Part shown: positions 27,686 to 36,370 of the stretch, one piece after another
Layout: each line of letters begins with the position of its first letter
Numbering within the stretch: the stretch's first letter is position 1
From: Gloeothece verrucosa PCC 7822
GTDB lineage: Bacteria > Cyanobacteriota > Cyanobacteriia > Cyanobacteriales > Microcystaceae
Length of the DNA: 64,000 nt
NCBI RefSeq assembly: GCF_000147335.1
Contig: NC_014533.1
Span: 496,001 to 560,000, forward strand
Direction of reading: 5' to 3'
Position numbers and translations under genes: made by a program
Notes under the pieces: generated by a model
Databases searched by the model: none
What the model saw: the letters and a program-made list of their open reading frames with translations, nothing else
What the model was told of the DNA's origin: nothing

Positions 27686-28577
27686 TTAGAACGTCTGTCT
27701 TTTGTAGAAATGGGGCGAAACTTTACAATAAGATACGAAGAGTATATCTATGAGAGAGTTAAAGAATTAACCGTTGAACAGGTGAGTAAAAATGAAGACT
27801 TAAGCCCTGAAAAAGTTGCAAGTATTTTTAAAAGAATCGCACTTAAAAAAAAAAGACTGGGGACTACCTGAGCGTTTAAGCTTGGATGAGTTTAGCCGAA
27901 AAAAAGGGCAAGGAAATTTTGTGACTGTTGTTAGTGATATTGACAAAAGCTCTTTATTAGAAGTAATAGATTCTCATAAAACTGATGAAATTATAGAGGC
28001 TTTAAAGCAACAACCACAAGAGTTACGAGAGAATGTAAAAGAAGTTTGTGTAGATATGTGGGGAGGTTTTCAAAAAGTAATTAAAGAAGCTTTTCCTCAT
28101 GCTTTAATTGTAATTGATAGATTTCACGTCATGAAATTAATTAATAAATCTTTAAATAAAATCCGTTTAATTTTAAATTTAAAAGGCTTAAAAACTCGCT
28201 GTTTACTTCTTAAAAATAGTACAGACTTAACCGAAGAAGAAAAGAGCGAATTAGAGGAAGTTTTAAAATCCTCTCCTTGCTTAAGGATAGCTTATGAATT
28301 AAAGGAAGAACTACGCAATATTTATGAGAGTAGTACCACCGTAAAAATGGGACTGAGAAGAATTAAAAAATGGTTAGTTTTGGCTAGGTGTCTTTTTGGC
28401 CAAACTGCCAAAACTGTAGAGAAGCATACTCAAGAAATCTGTCATTACTTTGTTAATAGAACAACCAGTGGTGTTATGGAAGGAATTAATAATAAGATTA
28501 AATTGATTATTAGACAAAGCTATGGCTTTAACATTTTTGATTCTTTGCGAGAAAAATTATTAGCTTGCTTGTTTTAA
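27686..28577 (+). pseudogene. ISL3-family transposase, N-terminally truncated and frameshifted
   Basis: DDE transposase of the ISL3 group. The N-terminal zinc-finger part is missing: the frame opens at LERLSFVEMGRNFTIRYEEYIY, immediately after repeat sequence. It reads to ..FKRIALKKK at a run of ten A (27845-27854), where it shifts; the rest continues in another frame (DWGLPERLSLDEFSRKKGQGNF..). The catalytic core is present: Asp in VVSDIDKSS, VDMWGGFQ, the family signature IDRFHVMKLINKSLN and the final Glu in SGVMEGINNKIKLIIRQSYGF. Removing one A restores a single frame, so either a recent mutation or slippage at A10. With the 5' part gone the protein is presumably inactive. Confidence 0.85.
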
Positions 28578-28612
28578 TAAGCCGTGCTTATCATCACAGG
28601 TACGGGAGAGCC
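27686..28612 (+). mobile_element. ISL3-family insertion sequence remnant
   Basis: Right terminus at 28612: the minus strand reads GGCTCTCCCGTACCTGTG, the GGCTCT end of ISL3 elements, 35 bp after the transposase stop. The left terminus and the first part of the transposase are missing, apparently lost at the R1/palindrome junction near 27630-27685. The right end is nearly identical to the R3 left end, so R3 is best seen as the non-autonomous relative of this IS. Confidence 0.75.
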
Positions 28613-29253
28613 GCTTTATTTTTAGATAATTTACCTTTGAAGAAAGTGCCAAAACATAATGCTGCCCCAGTACCCAAAAACGTTAAAGGTTCTGGAATTG
28701 GTTCTACTGTCTTAAAAATTATACTTCCTGAAGATAGTAAATCATTAGTATAGGTATCTGTGTATTCAAAAAATTCTCCAGTATTAACATCGAATCCTCC
28801 CACAGAAACGGTTCCCGTAAAATATTGCTCGTAGCTACCACCCAGAAGAAAAAGCGAATGTATCCCATTAATTGTTACTCCCGTACTACCCCCTGGATAA
28901 AATACTTCATTGTAAATTAGCTCTGATTCTAAAAATATTCCTGACAATTCTCCTTGATTAAAGTTAAAACTAATGGGAGTTTTAGAACCCGAGATTATGG
29001 CGGTTGGAGGAAAGGGCGACGAGGGAATGCCTACATAAGAATAAAAAAAATCAGCATTTTTTAGTTCAGATAACTGAACAGTTTCTAAACCTATTCCTGT
29101 TATGGAAGAATTGTCAAAAGATAAAATACCAGACCCTTGGTCACCAAGGAAAAACTCAAAAGAAGCCGCATGAGCCGATGAAGCCGATTCGACAACCACA
29201 GTTTTGGCTATAGTTGAGACTTTCACCATAAAAAGGCCAAATTTGTTAACCAT
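28594..29253 (-). CDS. PEP-CTERM protein bounded by mobile-element ends
   Basis: 219 aa with a beta-rich body and a C-terminal sorting signal (IPEPLTFLGTGAALCFGTFFKGKLSKNK). Two oddities can be read directly. The start codon and the first 13 residues come from the inverted-repeat end of the Tn7-like element (29215-29243), so the native signal peptide is replaced by a weak one (VSTIAKTVVVESASSAHA). The last residues, AALPYL, and the stop come from the ISL3 right end (28594-28612). The body (FEFFLGDQGSGILSFDNSSITG..) is a typical PEP-CTERM surface protein of unknown function. It may no longer be exported; calling it a pseudogene would also be defensible. Confidence 0.65.
   Translation of the reverse strand: MVNKFGLFMVKVSTIAKTVVVESASSAHAASFEFFLGDQGSGILSFDNSSITGIGLETVQLSELKNADFFYSYVGIPSSPFPPTAIISGSKTPISFNFNQGELSGIFLESELIYNEVFYPGGSTGVTINGIHSLFLLGGSYEQYFTGTVSVGGFDVNTGEFFEYTDTYTNDLLSSGSIIFKTVEPIPEPLTFLGTGAALCFGTFFKGKLSKNKAALPYL
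29215..29243. repeat. Left inverted repeat of the Tn7-like element
   Basis: 29 bases starting TGAGACTTTCACC and ending GGCCAAATT, perfectly repeated in inverse orientation at 33192-33220. Inside it follow three related motifs that could be transposase-binding sites: GTTAACCATAACTTTGCC (29245-29262), GTCAACCATAACCGTGCC (29341-29359) and an inverted GGTTGATTTTGGCAAAG (about 29428-29445). Confidence 0.75.
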
Positions 29254-29559
29254 AACTTTGCCAGGTTAGAACGAGGTTACAAGGGTTTGCGCCACTGCTC
29301 AAGTTGACTTACCTCGGCTATAATTACTCTAACTCCCAAATGTCAACCATAACCGTGCCCGAAGTTCTTGCTCCGTTCGCGCTCCTAAAAAGTTTTCTAA
29401 AAACAGCCCCTTTCAAGAGTCAGATATGGTTGATTTTGGCAAAGATATGATTTACAATTAAGAGTAAGTAATAAGCTTAAACACTGACGCAGAGAAAGAT
29501 TAAAAGGTTTAAAAATGTTGGAACAACTCTAAGGCACTTCGAGGAGTCAAAGAAAGTCA

Positions 29560-31593
29560 ATGAATGACCAACAATTTACTGACTGGTGTCAGAAGTTAAA
29601 ACTGCCCTCGCCAACCGTGGAATTGATTAAATCAATTCGCTCGTCTCCTCCGTCGCGTCGTGTACAGGGTCGAGCCGGCAATGTGAGCGGGGTGTACCCA
29701 AGTCGTAAAATGGGGCATACGGTCTCCTTTGAGAGTGCAAAAGTGGAATTGTGGGCTATTTACCAGATGGAACACGATAAAGATGTTCTGGAGTTTTATG
29801 ACCAACCAGAGGGGTTTAAAATTAAATATCAAAATGCGGCAGGGCGAACAATTGGACACTATCACACGCCGGATTTTTTCGTGCTGCGCTCAAGTCACGC
29901 GGCTTGGGAAGAGTGGAAAACCGAAAAACAATTAATTAATTTAAGTGAAAAATATCCTACCCGTTATCAAAAAACGGAGCTTGGGGTTTGGCGATGTCCT
30001 CCAGGGGAAGAATTCGCATCTTTACTAGGTCTTAAATATTATGTTCGTTCTGATGCCAGCCTCAATCCGATTTATATCCAAAATTTAATATTTTTAGAAG
30101 ATTATTTAAAATTTACGGTTTCGGTTTCTCGAGAAATTCAAACACAAGTTAAAACAATTATTCAAGATAATCAAGGAATCACGCTTACTCAAATTCTGTC
30201 AAATTTAGAAGAGGTTCGAGCTAATGATTTGTATAAAATGATAGCTCTTGAACAAATTTATGTAGATTTATCAGCCATCCCTTTAGTTAATGGTGCTGAA
30301 GTAAGGTTATATTCCGATAAAACGAGCCATGAAACCGTAATTTCATCCCGTCTCGCCTCAAATTCTCTCTTACCCATATCGTCGATGTTATTATCCGCTA
30401 ATACTCAGCTAGACTGGGATGGAAAGTTTTGGACATTAATTAATCAAGGGCAGACCACAACAACTTTGTTACCTGAAAATGGACAGCCAGTAAAACTAAA
30501 TAATGAAATCTTCCAGAACTTATTGCTGTCGGGTTCGATAACTAAACGTTATCCTAATTTATCAGAAAATAATCAACAAAAAATTCGGGAATTAATAAGT
30601 CAAGCCTCGGCTAAAGATTTAGAAATAGCTAACCATCGTAATTTGGCTGTTCAAGCCTATTTGGAGCGAAATAAGAATTTTGAAAAAAATTTCTCAGAAA
30701 GGACAGTAAGAAAGTGGGTTAAAAAATTTCGTGAAGCTGATGTTGAGTTAGGTTGCGGATACGTAGGTTTATTACCTTTAACAAAAAAACGAGGAAATCG
30801 CTTACCCAAAGCCAATAATCAAGCACTTTCATTACTCGATAGTTTTATCGCACAACATTTTGAAACTTCTCGACAAGCTCCTGCGGCATCAGTGTATCGA
30901 GCTTACCAGAGAGCTTGTTCGACGGCTCAAATTACTGCCCTTAGTCGCACCACATTCTACAAACGAATAAAAGAGCGCGGATCTCCCGAACATCTAAGAA
31001 AGCGATACGGGGCTAAAGTAGCTTATCAGGTAAGTCCTTGGTATTGGGAACTAAATGCTTCTACCCCACGCCACGGAGACCGGCCACTGAGTGTAGCTCA
31101 TCTGGACCATACTCAGCTAGATATTGAATTACGTTCTTCTACTACAGGCAGACTGTTAGGGCGACCTTGGTTGACTCTGCTGACTGACGCTTACAGTCGT
31201 CGCATTCTAGCCATTTATCTAACCTTTGACTCTCCATCTTATCGTTCCTGTATGATGGTTTTACGTATTTGTGTAGGGCGAACAGGGCGCTTTCCTGAGT
31301 CATTAGTCGTCGATGGGGGCAAAGAATTCCACAGTGTTTATTTTGATAGCTTACTGGCAAGGTATCACTGCCTAAAAAAAACTCGTCCCGCTCATCAACC
31401 TCGCTTTGGAAGCGTTATCGAGCGACTGTTTGATACAACGAATACTCAGTTTGTCTATAATCTATTAGGAAACACTCAAGCATCCAAACAGCCTCGAACC
31501 CTCACCAAAGATATTAATCCAAAACAACAAGCGGTTTGGACTTTAAGTGATTTGTACACTTATCTCCAACAGTGGGAGGGGCGAGCTTTATGA
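29560..31593 (+). pseudogene. TnsA-TnsB fusion transposase (5' and central part)
   Basis: 677 aa before the frameshift. Residues ~20-170 are a TnsA-type endonuclease: Glu in ESAKVELWAIYQMEHD, the PD motif in HYHTPDFFV and E-x-K in EEWKTEKQL, as in PD-(D/E)XK nucleases that cut the 5' ends of the element. After a linker, HTH-like segments (about 330-420 and SRTTFYKRIKERG) lead into the TnsB rve/DDE core: Asp in HLDHTQLDIEL (~514), Asp in VVDGGKEF (~584) and Glu in GSVIERLF (~620). All catalytic residues survive. Translation then stops at 31593 after YLQQWEGRAL because of one extra base in a GGGG run (about 31577-31580). Confidence 0.82.
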
Positions 31594-32275
31594 CACAACT
31601 GAGCATCCGGCTCTTTGTGTGACACCCCGAATTGCTTATGAACAGGGGTTAATCTTAACAGGAGAGCGAGAACATCGACATATTGCCTATGATGAAAACT
31701 TTATCTTAGCTACTTATCCCACGACCTCTAAATCCACAGCTAAAATTCAAGCCGGTCGCGGAATTAAACTGCATTATCTCTACTATTGGAGTGAGGCTTT
31801 TCGTAACCCGGAAATTGAAGGAACTTCTGTGCCAGTCCGTTATGACCCCTTTGATGTTAGTGTCGCTTATGCTTATGTCCAAGGACGTTGGGTCAAGTGC
31901 ATTTCTCAATACTACAGCATTTTTGAAGGGCGAACTGAAAAAGAACTTGTTTTAGCGGCACAAGAAATGAAGCAACAGGCAAAACTCACCAATAGAAAAA
32001 TTGTTATTTCTGCGCTTCGTCTAGCCGATTTTCTGCATAGTGTGCAAAAACATGAAGCTTTGCTACTACAACGTTTGCGAGATCTTGAAGGGAAAAATGT
32101 TCTTAACGCGCTCGCTCTTGAGCCTACAACAAAATCCTCTGTTAGGCTAACATCAACCCAAATTTTCCCATTATCATCATACGATTCACCAATTACTTTC
32201 TCCGAGGTAAAAACCCAATCAATTCCCCCAAAAGTTGAGCTTTCTTCTTTGCCTATATTTGAGGAGTATCGCTAA
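31547..32275 (+). pseudogene. TnsB C-terminal part, separated by frameshift
   Basis: Continues the TnsB protein in another frame: ELYDTTEHPALCVTPRIAYEQGL is the classic Mu-type transposase C-terminal motif (W..YN...H.aLg.tP...y), followed by a beta-barrel region (RYDPFDVSVAYAYVQGRWVKC) and a helical tail. The first ~15 listed residues overlap the upstream frame and are not natural. The stop overlaps the TnsC start (ATGA-type overlap), the usual operon arrangement of tnsB-tnsC. Confidence 0.8.
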
Positions 32276-32511
32276 TGGATGAGGAACTATTGGTTAGTAA
32301 TAGTTTAGCACGCCAAAAGCTCAGTCAATTTAAGGAATATGCGGTATTACATCCTCATTTAAACAAAATTGATCAAGCTTTGATGCGTGCTATTGTCGAG
32401 CCAGCCGGCTTTGCTCATGTATTAGTGTACGGACCTAGCGGCGTGGGAAAAACGACAATGATTAATCGTCTTGGAGCAAGGCTAATTTTCATGAAGGTGA
32501 AGATACCTTAA
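32275..32511 (+). pseudogene. TnsC ATPase, N-terminal stump
   Basis: 78 aa: the helical N-terminus (LARQKLSQFKEYAVLHPHLNKIDQALMRAI) and a complete Walker A loop VYGPSGVGKTTMINRLG of a TnsC/TniB AAA+ ATPase that activates the transposase at a chosen target. The coding sequence then jumps to unrelated frames (HEGEDTLRLQRIQENALT in another frame), and Walker B, sensor and arginine-finger regions are absent. An internal deletion of several hundred bases is the simplest reading. Confidence 0.75.
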
Positions 32512-32562
32512 GACTACAGCGTATACAAGAGAATGCTCTTACTTTGGCGATAGGGTGAGCGA

Positions 32563-33075
32563 ATGGCTATAGATGCAGTAGAAGGAGAACAAAAATTAAC
32601 TTATTCGGCAAGTCGCCAAGAACATTTATCAAGATTATTAAAAATGGAAGGAGCTTTGAGAAACATAAAGAATAACGAACAATCTTCTCTACCCGACAGC
32701 ACATCAAAAATTCCTTCTCCGGAAACGACTTTAACAACTTCTCCCGATGCTCCTCAAACTAATTCTTCGTCAACTCAAAAGAAAAGTCGCAAACGTACTC
32801 CAACTGCTTCTTCTACATCTTCAGTTGATAAGGGTAATACAACAGTTGCTTCATCAGCACCAACTGTTAAAAAAGGAAGAAAAAAAGCGACCTCAGTCAA
32901 AAACGATGAAATTATCCCTCCTCCTTGTAATAATGAAACTAGAGGAGAAGAGAGCGTAAAAGTAGAAGACCTTGATACAATTGATGCCACATCAACACAG
33001 AAAAAGACAAAGCGAAGAGTGGGAGCGCGTAAACCCAAACGCGACCATGTTGGTTCCGAACCCGAAAAAGCGTGA
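32563..33075 (+). CDS. Basic, low-complexity protein in the Tn7-like element
   Basis: 170 aa. The first 30 residues are helical (AIDAVEGEQKLTYSASRQEHLSRLLKMEG) and the rest is rich in Ser, Thr, Lys and Arg with three basic clusters (KKSRKR, KKGRKK, KKTKRR..KPKR). It could be the C-terminal tail of the deleted tnsC joined by out-of-frame sequence, or a separate DNA-binding accessory protein. No homologous family was recognised. It ends about 115 bp before the right inverted repeat. Confidence 0.4.
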   Translation: MAIDAVEGEQKLTYSASRQEHLSRLLKMEGALRNIKNNEQSSLPDSTSKIPSPETTLTTSPDAPQTNSSSTQKKSRKRTPTASSTSSVDKGNTTVASSAPTVKKGRKKATSVKNDEIIPPPCNNETRGEESVKVEDLDTIDATSTQKKTKRRVGARKPKRDHVGSEPEKA

Positions 33076-33191
33076 ACCTGTATCACTTCGCCCCAGAACC
33101 GAGAAACAAGCAGGAGAAGAGCGCTCCTCAGTCAGAAGGAGTAAGCTAGTACATTGATAGTACCCCTAATTTTGTTAACTATAAAAAGACC

Positions 33192-33220
33192 AATTTGGCC
33201 TTTTTATGGTGAAAGTCTCA
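33192..33220. repeat. Right inverted repeat of the Tn7-like element
   Basis: Exact inverse of 29215-29243. Just inside it, ATAAAAAGACC/GGCCTTTTTAT can pair as a hairpin, which could also act as a terminator for the transposon genes. Confidence 0.75.
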
Positions 33221-33259
33221 CACACTTTAGTAAGCTGTTGTGCATTAACGCCATTTTCC

Positions 33260-34285
33260 CTAAGTAAGCAGTTGTTCAGTCCAAGTCGGGCCTTGGGAGC
33301 GCGGTCCTTGTGATGTCCAAATCAGCTTATCTAGGCACATTCGCCGCTTTGTCATCTTTGTGTCCCAAGCATGATAAACAATATACTCACTACGATCATC
33401 AACCCCCAAAATTATTGAATTATGGCCAGGACCTAAAACACGCTCATTAACAGAACGTAAAACCCTCGGTCCGTTTTCGTTGCCTACGTCTGAGTAAGGC
33501 CCCATCACCAGTTCAGCCACAGCGTAATCTACACCATAAAGATCACTTTCCCAGCGTCCTCCGCTATAGAAACAGTAGTATCGCCCAGAATGTTTGCGAA
33601 CATAAGGCCCTTCAAGAGTATGCCAATCGAATAACTTACCATACATTAAGCGATCTTTTAAAAATCTTTGCCAATCCGAACGCGCTCGTAGAACAACTTT
33701 TCCCTCTCCAGATAGAGTTGTCATATCTTGAAGCTTATCTACAAACAGCGCCGTACCGGCACGAACTTCATCCTCAGTATCTAAAAAATCACGAGCGTAA
33801 AACAAATACCATTGCCCATCATCATCGCAAAATGGGTGAGGATCGATAGCAAACGGACAAGATTGAGGATCACTTAGCGATTTTCCCACATCACGATAGG
33901 GGCCGCTAGGAGTGACACTTTCGGCAACGCGCAACTGATGATTTTTATCCCCATGCCCTACTGAATAATAAAGATAAAATTTGCCGTTGTTATAAGCCAC
34001 TTCAGGGGCCCAAAAGTTATCACCCAAATGCGAATCAGGCCGTACTAAAGCATTATCCATCCGTTCCCAGTCAACAAGATTATCTGAGCGCAACAAAGGA
34101 AATACTAACGATTGAGTCTGTGGGTGATCAATATCTCCTGCCGCTTCAGCCGCTCCTGTGCCGATGGCATAATAAACCCCAAAGTATTTCCAAATAAAGG
34201 GATCTGCTAAATAGCCTTCGTACACTGGATTAGTATAAGTCAGGGGAACGGCAGAAAAATTAGATGTGAGATTGTTATCAGACAT
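33260..34285 (-). CDS. Glycoside hydrolase family 43-type enzyme
   Basis: 341 aa five-bladed beta-propeller of the GH43 clan, which cleaves arabinose- or xylose-containing glycans. The three expected acidic residues are visible: D28 in GYLADPFIWK (base), D148 in FAIDPHPF (pKa modulator) and E225 in HTLEGPYVRK (acid). Other landmarks are WAPEVAYNNGKFYLYYS and YYCFYSGGRW. There is no signal peptide, so it appears cytoplasmic. It lies 46 bp behind the PhyH-type gene on the same strand, probably cotranscribed. Substrate unknown; plant-type oligosaccharide use or internal glycan turnover are both possible. Confidence 0.85.
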   Translation of the reverse strand: MSDNNLTSNFSAVPLTYTNPVYEGYLADPFIWKYFGVYYAIGTGAAEAAGDIDHPQTQSLVFPLLRSDNLVDWERMDNALVRPDSHLGDNFWAPEVAYNNGKFYLYYSVGHGDKNHQLRVAESVTPSGPYRDVGKSLSDPQSCPFAIDPHPFCDDDGQWYLFYARDFLDTEDEVRAGTALFVDKLQDMTTLSGEGKVVLRARSDWQRFLKDRLMYGKLFDWHTLEGPYVRKHSGRYYCFYSGGRWESDLYGVDYAVAELVMGPYSDVGNENGPRVLRSVNERVLGPGHNSIILGVDDRSEYIVYHAWDTKMTKRRMCLDKLIWTSQGPRSQGPTWTEQLLT

Positions 34286-34331
34286 AGTAATTTTTTGAGT
34301 GACAACGGTCTTTGTCGAGGTACTTATCTGT

Positions 34332-35138
34332 TTAATACTTAAAATTTATATAGGTTTCAGCTTTATTGATGTCTAACTGCTCAATAACCTGACAACGTAG
34401 CATTTGTTGTGTTTGTGCTGGCAAACTTTGATAATAATCTTGCGAGAGGGTTAAATCTACTTTTGGCGTGTGTAACCAGTGAATAACATAACCCATGACG
34501 ATCATTGGTCTTGGAGTCGCCGTCAAATTCGGAGAACCTCGGTGTAAGGCAAAAGGATTTCGCACGATAATGTCACCGGGTTTTAGGTAAAAAGATTCCA
34601 TTGGGATTTCCCCGCTTGCAATTTTAGCTAACCCTTCGGCACGAGATAGAAGATGTGTCCCCCGCGCCATTTGGAACGGTCCATTATCTGGGGTTACTTC
34701 AACCAAAGGAAAATTAATTGCTAAAGCGTAAGCCGGAGTAAATATTTGTTCCGAAAATAAAGGGCGGAAATCTCGGTGAATTTCTTGATAATCAGAACCT
34801 TGTACAGGTATATCACAGCCGAGTTGAACCATTACATATTCCTGCCAAAATACGCGGTTTAAAATTTCCAAAACCACTCTATTAGCAAAAACTTCCTCAT
34901 TAGCAAATGGGGCTATCCAAGGTAAAGTTAAATAATAGCGAGCTTTTTCACGAGGGGCTAGTCCCCCTGGTCGCTTTTGACGCTCTTGAAATAACTTTTC
35001 AAAAGCTTGTTGCCACTCTTCAATTAACTCTTGATTAAAAACATTAGGGATGACACAAATTCCATCTTGTTTAATAGCTAAAGCGAATTTATCTAAATCT
35101 GTCTCTGTATAGTTAACTTGATTGATTGTTTTTGCCAT
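34332..35138 (-). CDS. Phytanoyl-CoA dioxygenase (PhyH)-family protein
   Basis: 268 aa from the ATG at 35138, which has AGAGAAAA upstream; a TTG ten codons earlier is less likely. Fe(II)/2OG oxygenase: H121-x-D123 in EIHRDFRPL and distal H199 in FALHRGSPN, with an Arg after TATPRPM for 2-oxoglutarate. The start KFALAIKQDGICVIPNVF is typical of the family. First gene of a pair with the GH43 enzyme. Substrate unknown; bacterial PhyH proteins often tailor natural products or lipids. Confidence 0.85.
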   Translation of the reverse strand: MAKTINQVNYTETDLDKFALAIKQDGICVIPNVFNQELIEEWQQAFEKLFQERQKRPGGLAPREKARYYLTLPWIAPFANEEVFANRVVLEILNRVFWQEYVMVQLGCDIPVQGSDYQEIHRDFRPLFSEQIFTPAYALAINFPLVEVTPDNGPFQMARGTHLLSRAEGLAKIASGEIPMESFYLKPGDIIVRNPFALHRGSPNLTATPRPMIVMGYVIHWLHTPKVDLTLSQDYYQSLPAQTQQMLRCQVIEQLDINKAETYINFKY

Positions 35139-35637
35139 TTTTTCTCTTTTTAATGAAAATTTCCCCAATTGATTGTCAGTTTTGAAAAGCTGATTGAGCC
35201 GCTAATTGACTTCAATTGAAGTTTAAGGTGATACTTGAATTCTAGCAAAACGGCTCTTTTCGCATCGTGGGAGAAAATGTTCATTTATATAGAAAATATA
35301 GTTAATCGCTTTGATAATTACAATTTTCCTGAATCTCACTGTTAACTTTATTGGGAGTCCGCCTACTTATTGACTCGCTTTGGTTGTGGCTGGTTCTCTT
35401 CAGTTAGCCGCTTTAACTGTCTGTCAAGTGCCTAAATCTTATTTGGTTATGCTATTGCTCTGTTCATCTGTTTCTGTTCGGTGCTGTTGAGTTTATGGAA
35501 GTTTTAGAATGGAGTTGGATGAGCGAATGAGGATGATCTTAACTTAGATTTTATGGTTTAATAAGTCGCAGCAAATAGATTGTTAGACCAGCGATAATAA
35601 AGGCAACCATTTATTGGAGACTAAGGGAGGCAAAAAA
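35139..35637. other. Spacer with an R3/ISL3-type end
   Basis: At 35252-35298, GGCTCTTTTCGCATCGTGGG and the following AAAATGTTCA..ATA match the right terminal segment of R3, in reverse orientation to the full copy. Near 35552-35611 the minus strand encodes a 19-codon hydrophobic stub (FIIAGLTIYLLRLIKP), possibly the tail of a lost membrane protein. Nothing else is recognised. Confidence 0.4.
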
Positions 35638-36072
35638 ATGTCCACTTCAAATATTGTCAAAGGCAGTTGCTTATGCAAAGCGGTGAGCCTGTCAACAACC
35701 AGCTTGAATCATCAAATAGCGGCGTGTCATTGTAATATGTGCCGTAAATGGGGTGGTGGTGCGTTGTTAGCGGTTGAGTGTGGTAGTGACGTGAGTTTCT
35801 CTGGTGAAGACAACATCGGAATTTATCAATCATCTCAATGGGCAGAACGAGGTTTTTGTACAAACTGTGGTACTCATCTATTTTATCGCTTGAAACAAAA
35901 CCACCAGTATTATATTCCAGTGGGAATTCTTGATAATGTGGAAGGTCTTGTTTTAGAGCATCAGGTATTTATCGATGAGAAGCCGGAATATTATTCTTTT
36001 GCCAATGAAACTAAAAATATGACCGGAGCGGAATTATTTGCACAGTTTGCACCTCCTGACGAAAGACAATAA
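35638..36072 (+). CDS. GFA (glutathione-dependent formaldehyde-activating)-like protein
   Basis: 144 aa from the ATG at 35638, preceded by GGGAGG. Two zinc sites of the Mss4-like GFA fold are complete: C11-x-C13 (GSCLCKA), C30-H-C32-x2-C35 (CHCNMCRKW) and C74-x2-C77 (FCTNCGTHLFYR). Family members were linked to S-hydroxymethylglutathione formation, but most are uncharacterised carbon-sulfur lyase-like proteins, so the chemical role is open. Single gene. Confidence 0.85.
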   Translation: MSTSNIVKGSCLCKAVSLSTTSLNHQIAACHCNMCRKWGGGALLAVECGSDVSFSGEDNIGIYQSSQWAERGFCTNCGTHLFYRLKQNHQYYIPVGILDNVEGLVLEHQVFIDEKPEYYSFANETKNMTGAELFAQFAPPDERQ

Positions 36073-36226
36073 CACTCTTACCTCACCCTTTCCCATGACA
36101 CCTACAGGAGACTATCCTGCACTGATCTTTTATAATTCTTTTCAAGGAGGCAAAACCTTTAGAGAAAGAGGATATTTTTGTACAAGTTACTAATTGTTGC
36201 GCCTTGGCTGTTTATAATAGTCAAGG

Positions 36227-36342
36227 TAAGTACCTGGACAAAATTAAAGTTAACTGTTTGGTAAGGGAACAGGGAACAGGAAAGGTTTTCAAGGCTTTTA
36301 CATTTCTTAACATAATCAACTTTATTTATGTCCAGGTACTTA
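36227..36342. repeat. Repeat R1, complete 116-bp copy
   Basis: TAAGTACCTGGACA at the left and TGTCCAGGTACTTA at the right are perfect 14-bp inverted ends; the similarity extends inward (AAAATTAAAGTT versus the complement of AACTTTATTTAT). The interior is AACTGTTTGGTAAGGG, two GGGAACA units, then TTTCAAGGCTTTTACATTTC. It is flanked only by possible TA. The 154 bp between the GFA gene and this element contain only short frames. Confidence 0.85.
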
Positions 36343-36370
36343 GCACTTTATTGTTTTAGAACAAAAAGAC

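Larger units (their letters stand above)
29215..33220 (+). mobile_element. Decayed Tn7-like transposon (tnsAB-tnsC)
   Basis: 4.0-kb unit bounded by perfect 29-bp inverted repeats and containing a TnsA-TnsB fusion with one frameshift, a TnsC stump with a Walker A motif and a basic tail protein. No TnsD/TniQ target-selection gene, no Cas genes and no CRISPR array are present. No 5-bp target duplication is seen at the repeat ends (ATAGT versus CACAC). TnsA-TnsB fusions are known in several Tn7-like groups, including cyanobacterial CRISPR-associated ones; here only the core remains, apparently after an internal deletion. Confidence 0.75.

Noticed and set aside
32747..33157. Overlapping alternative ORFs on both strands of the basic protein gene
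   Set aside because: They arise from the low-complexity Lys/Ser/Thr codons; the 32563-33075 frame is the only one with a helical, protein-like start.
36096..36200. Short ORF reading MTPTGDYPALIFYNSFQGGKTF
   Set aside because: About 33 codons, no ribosome site, no family; may be a remnant but cannot be supported.
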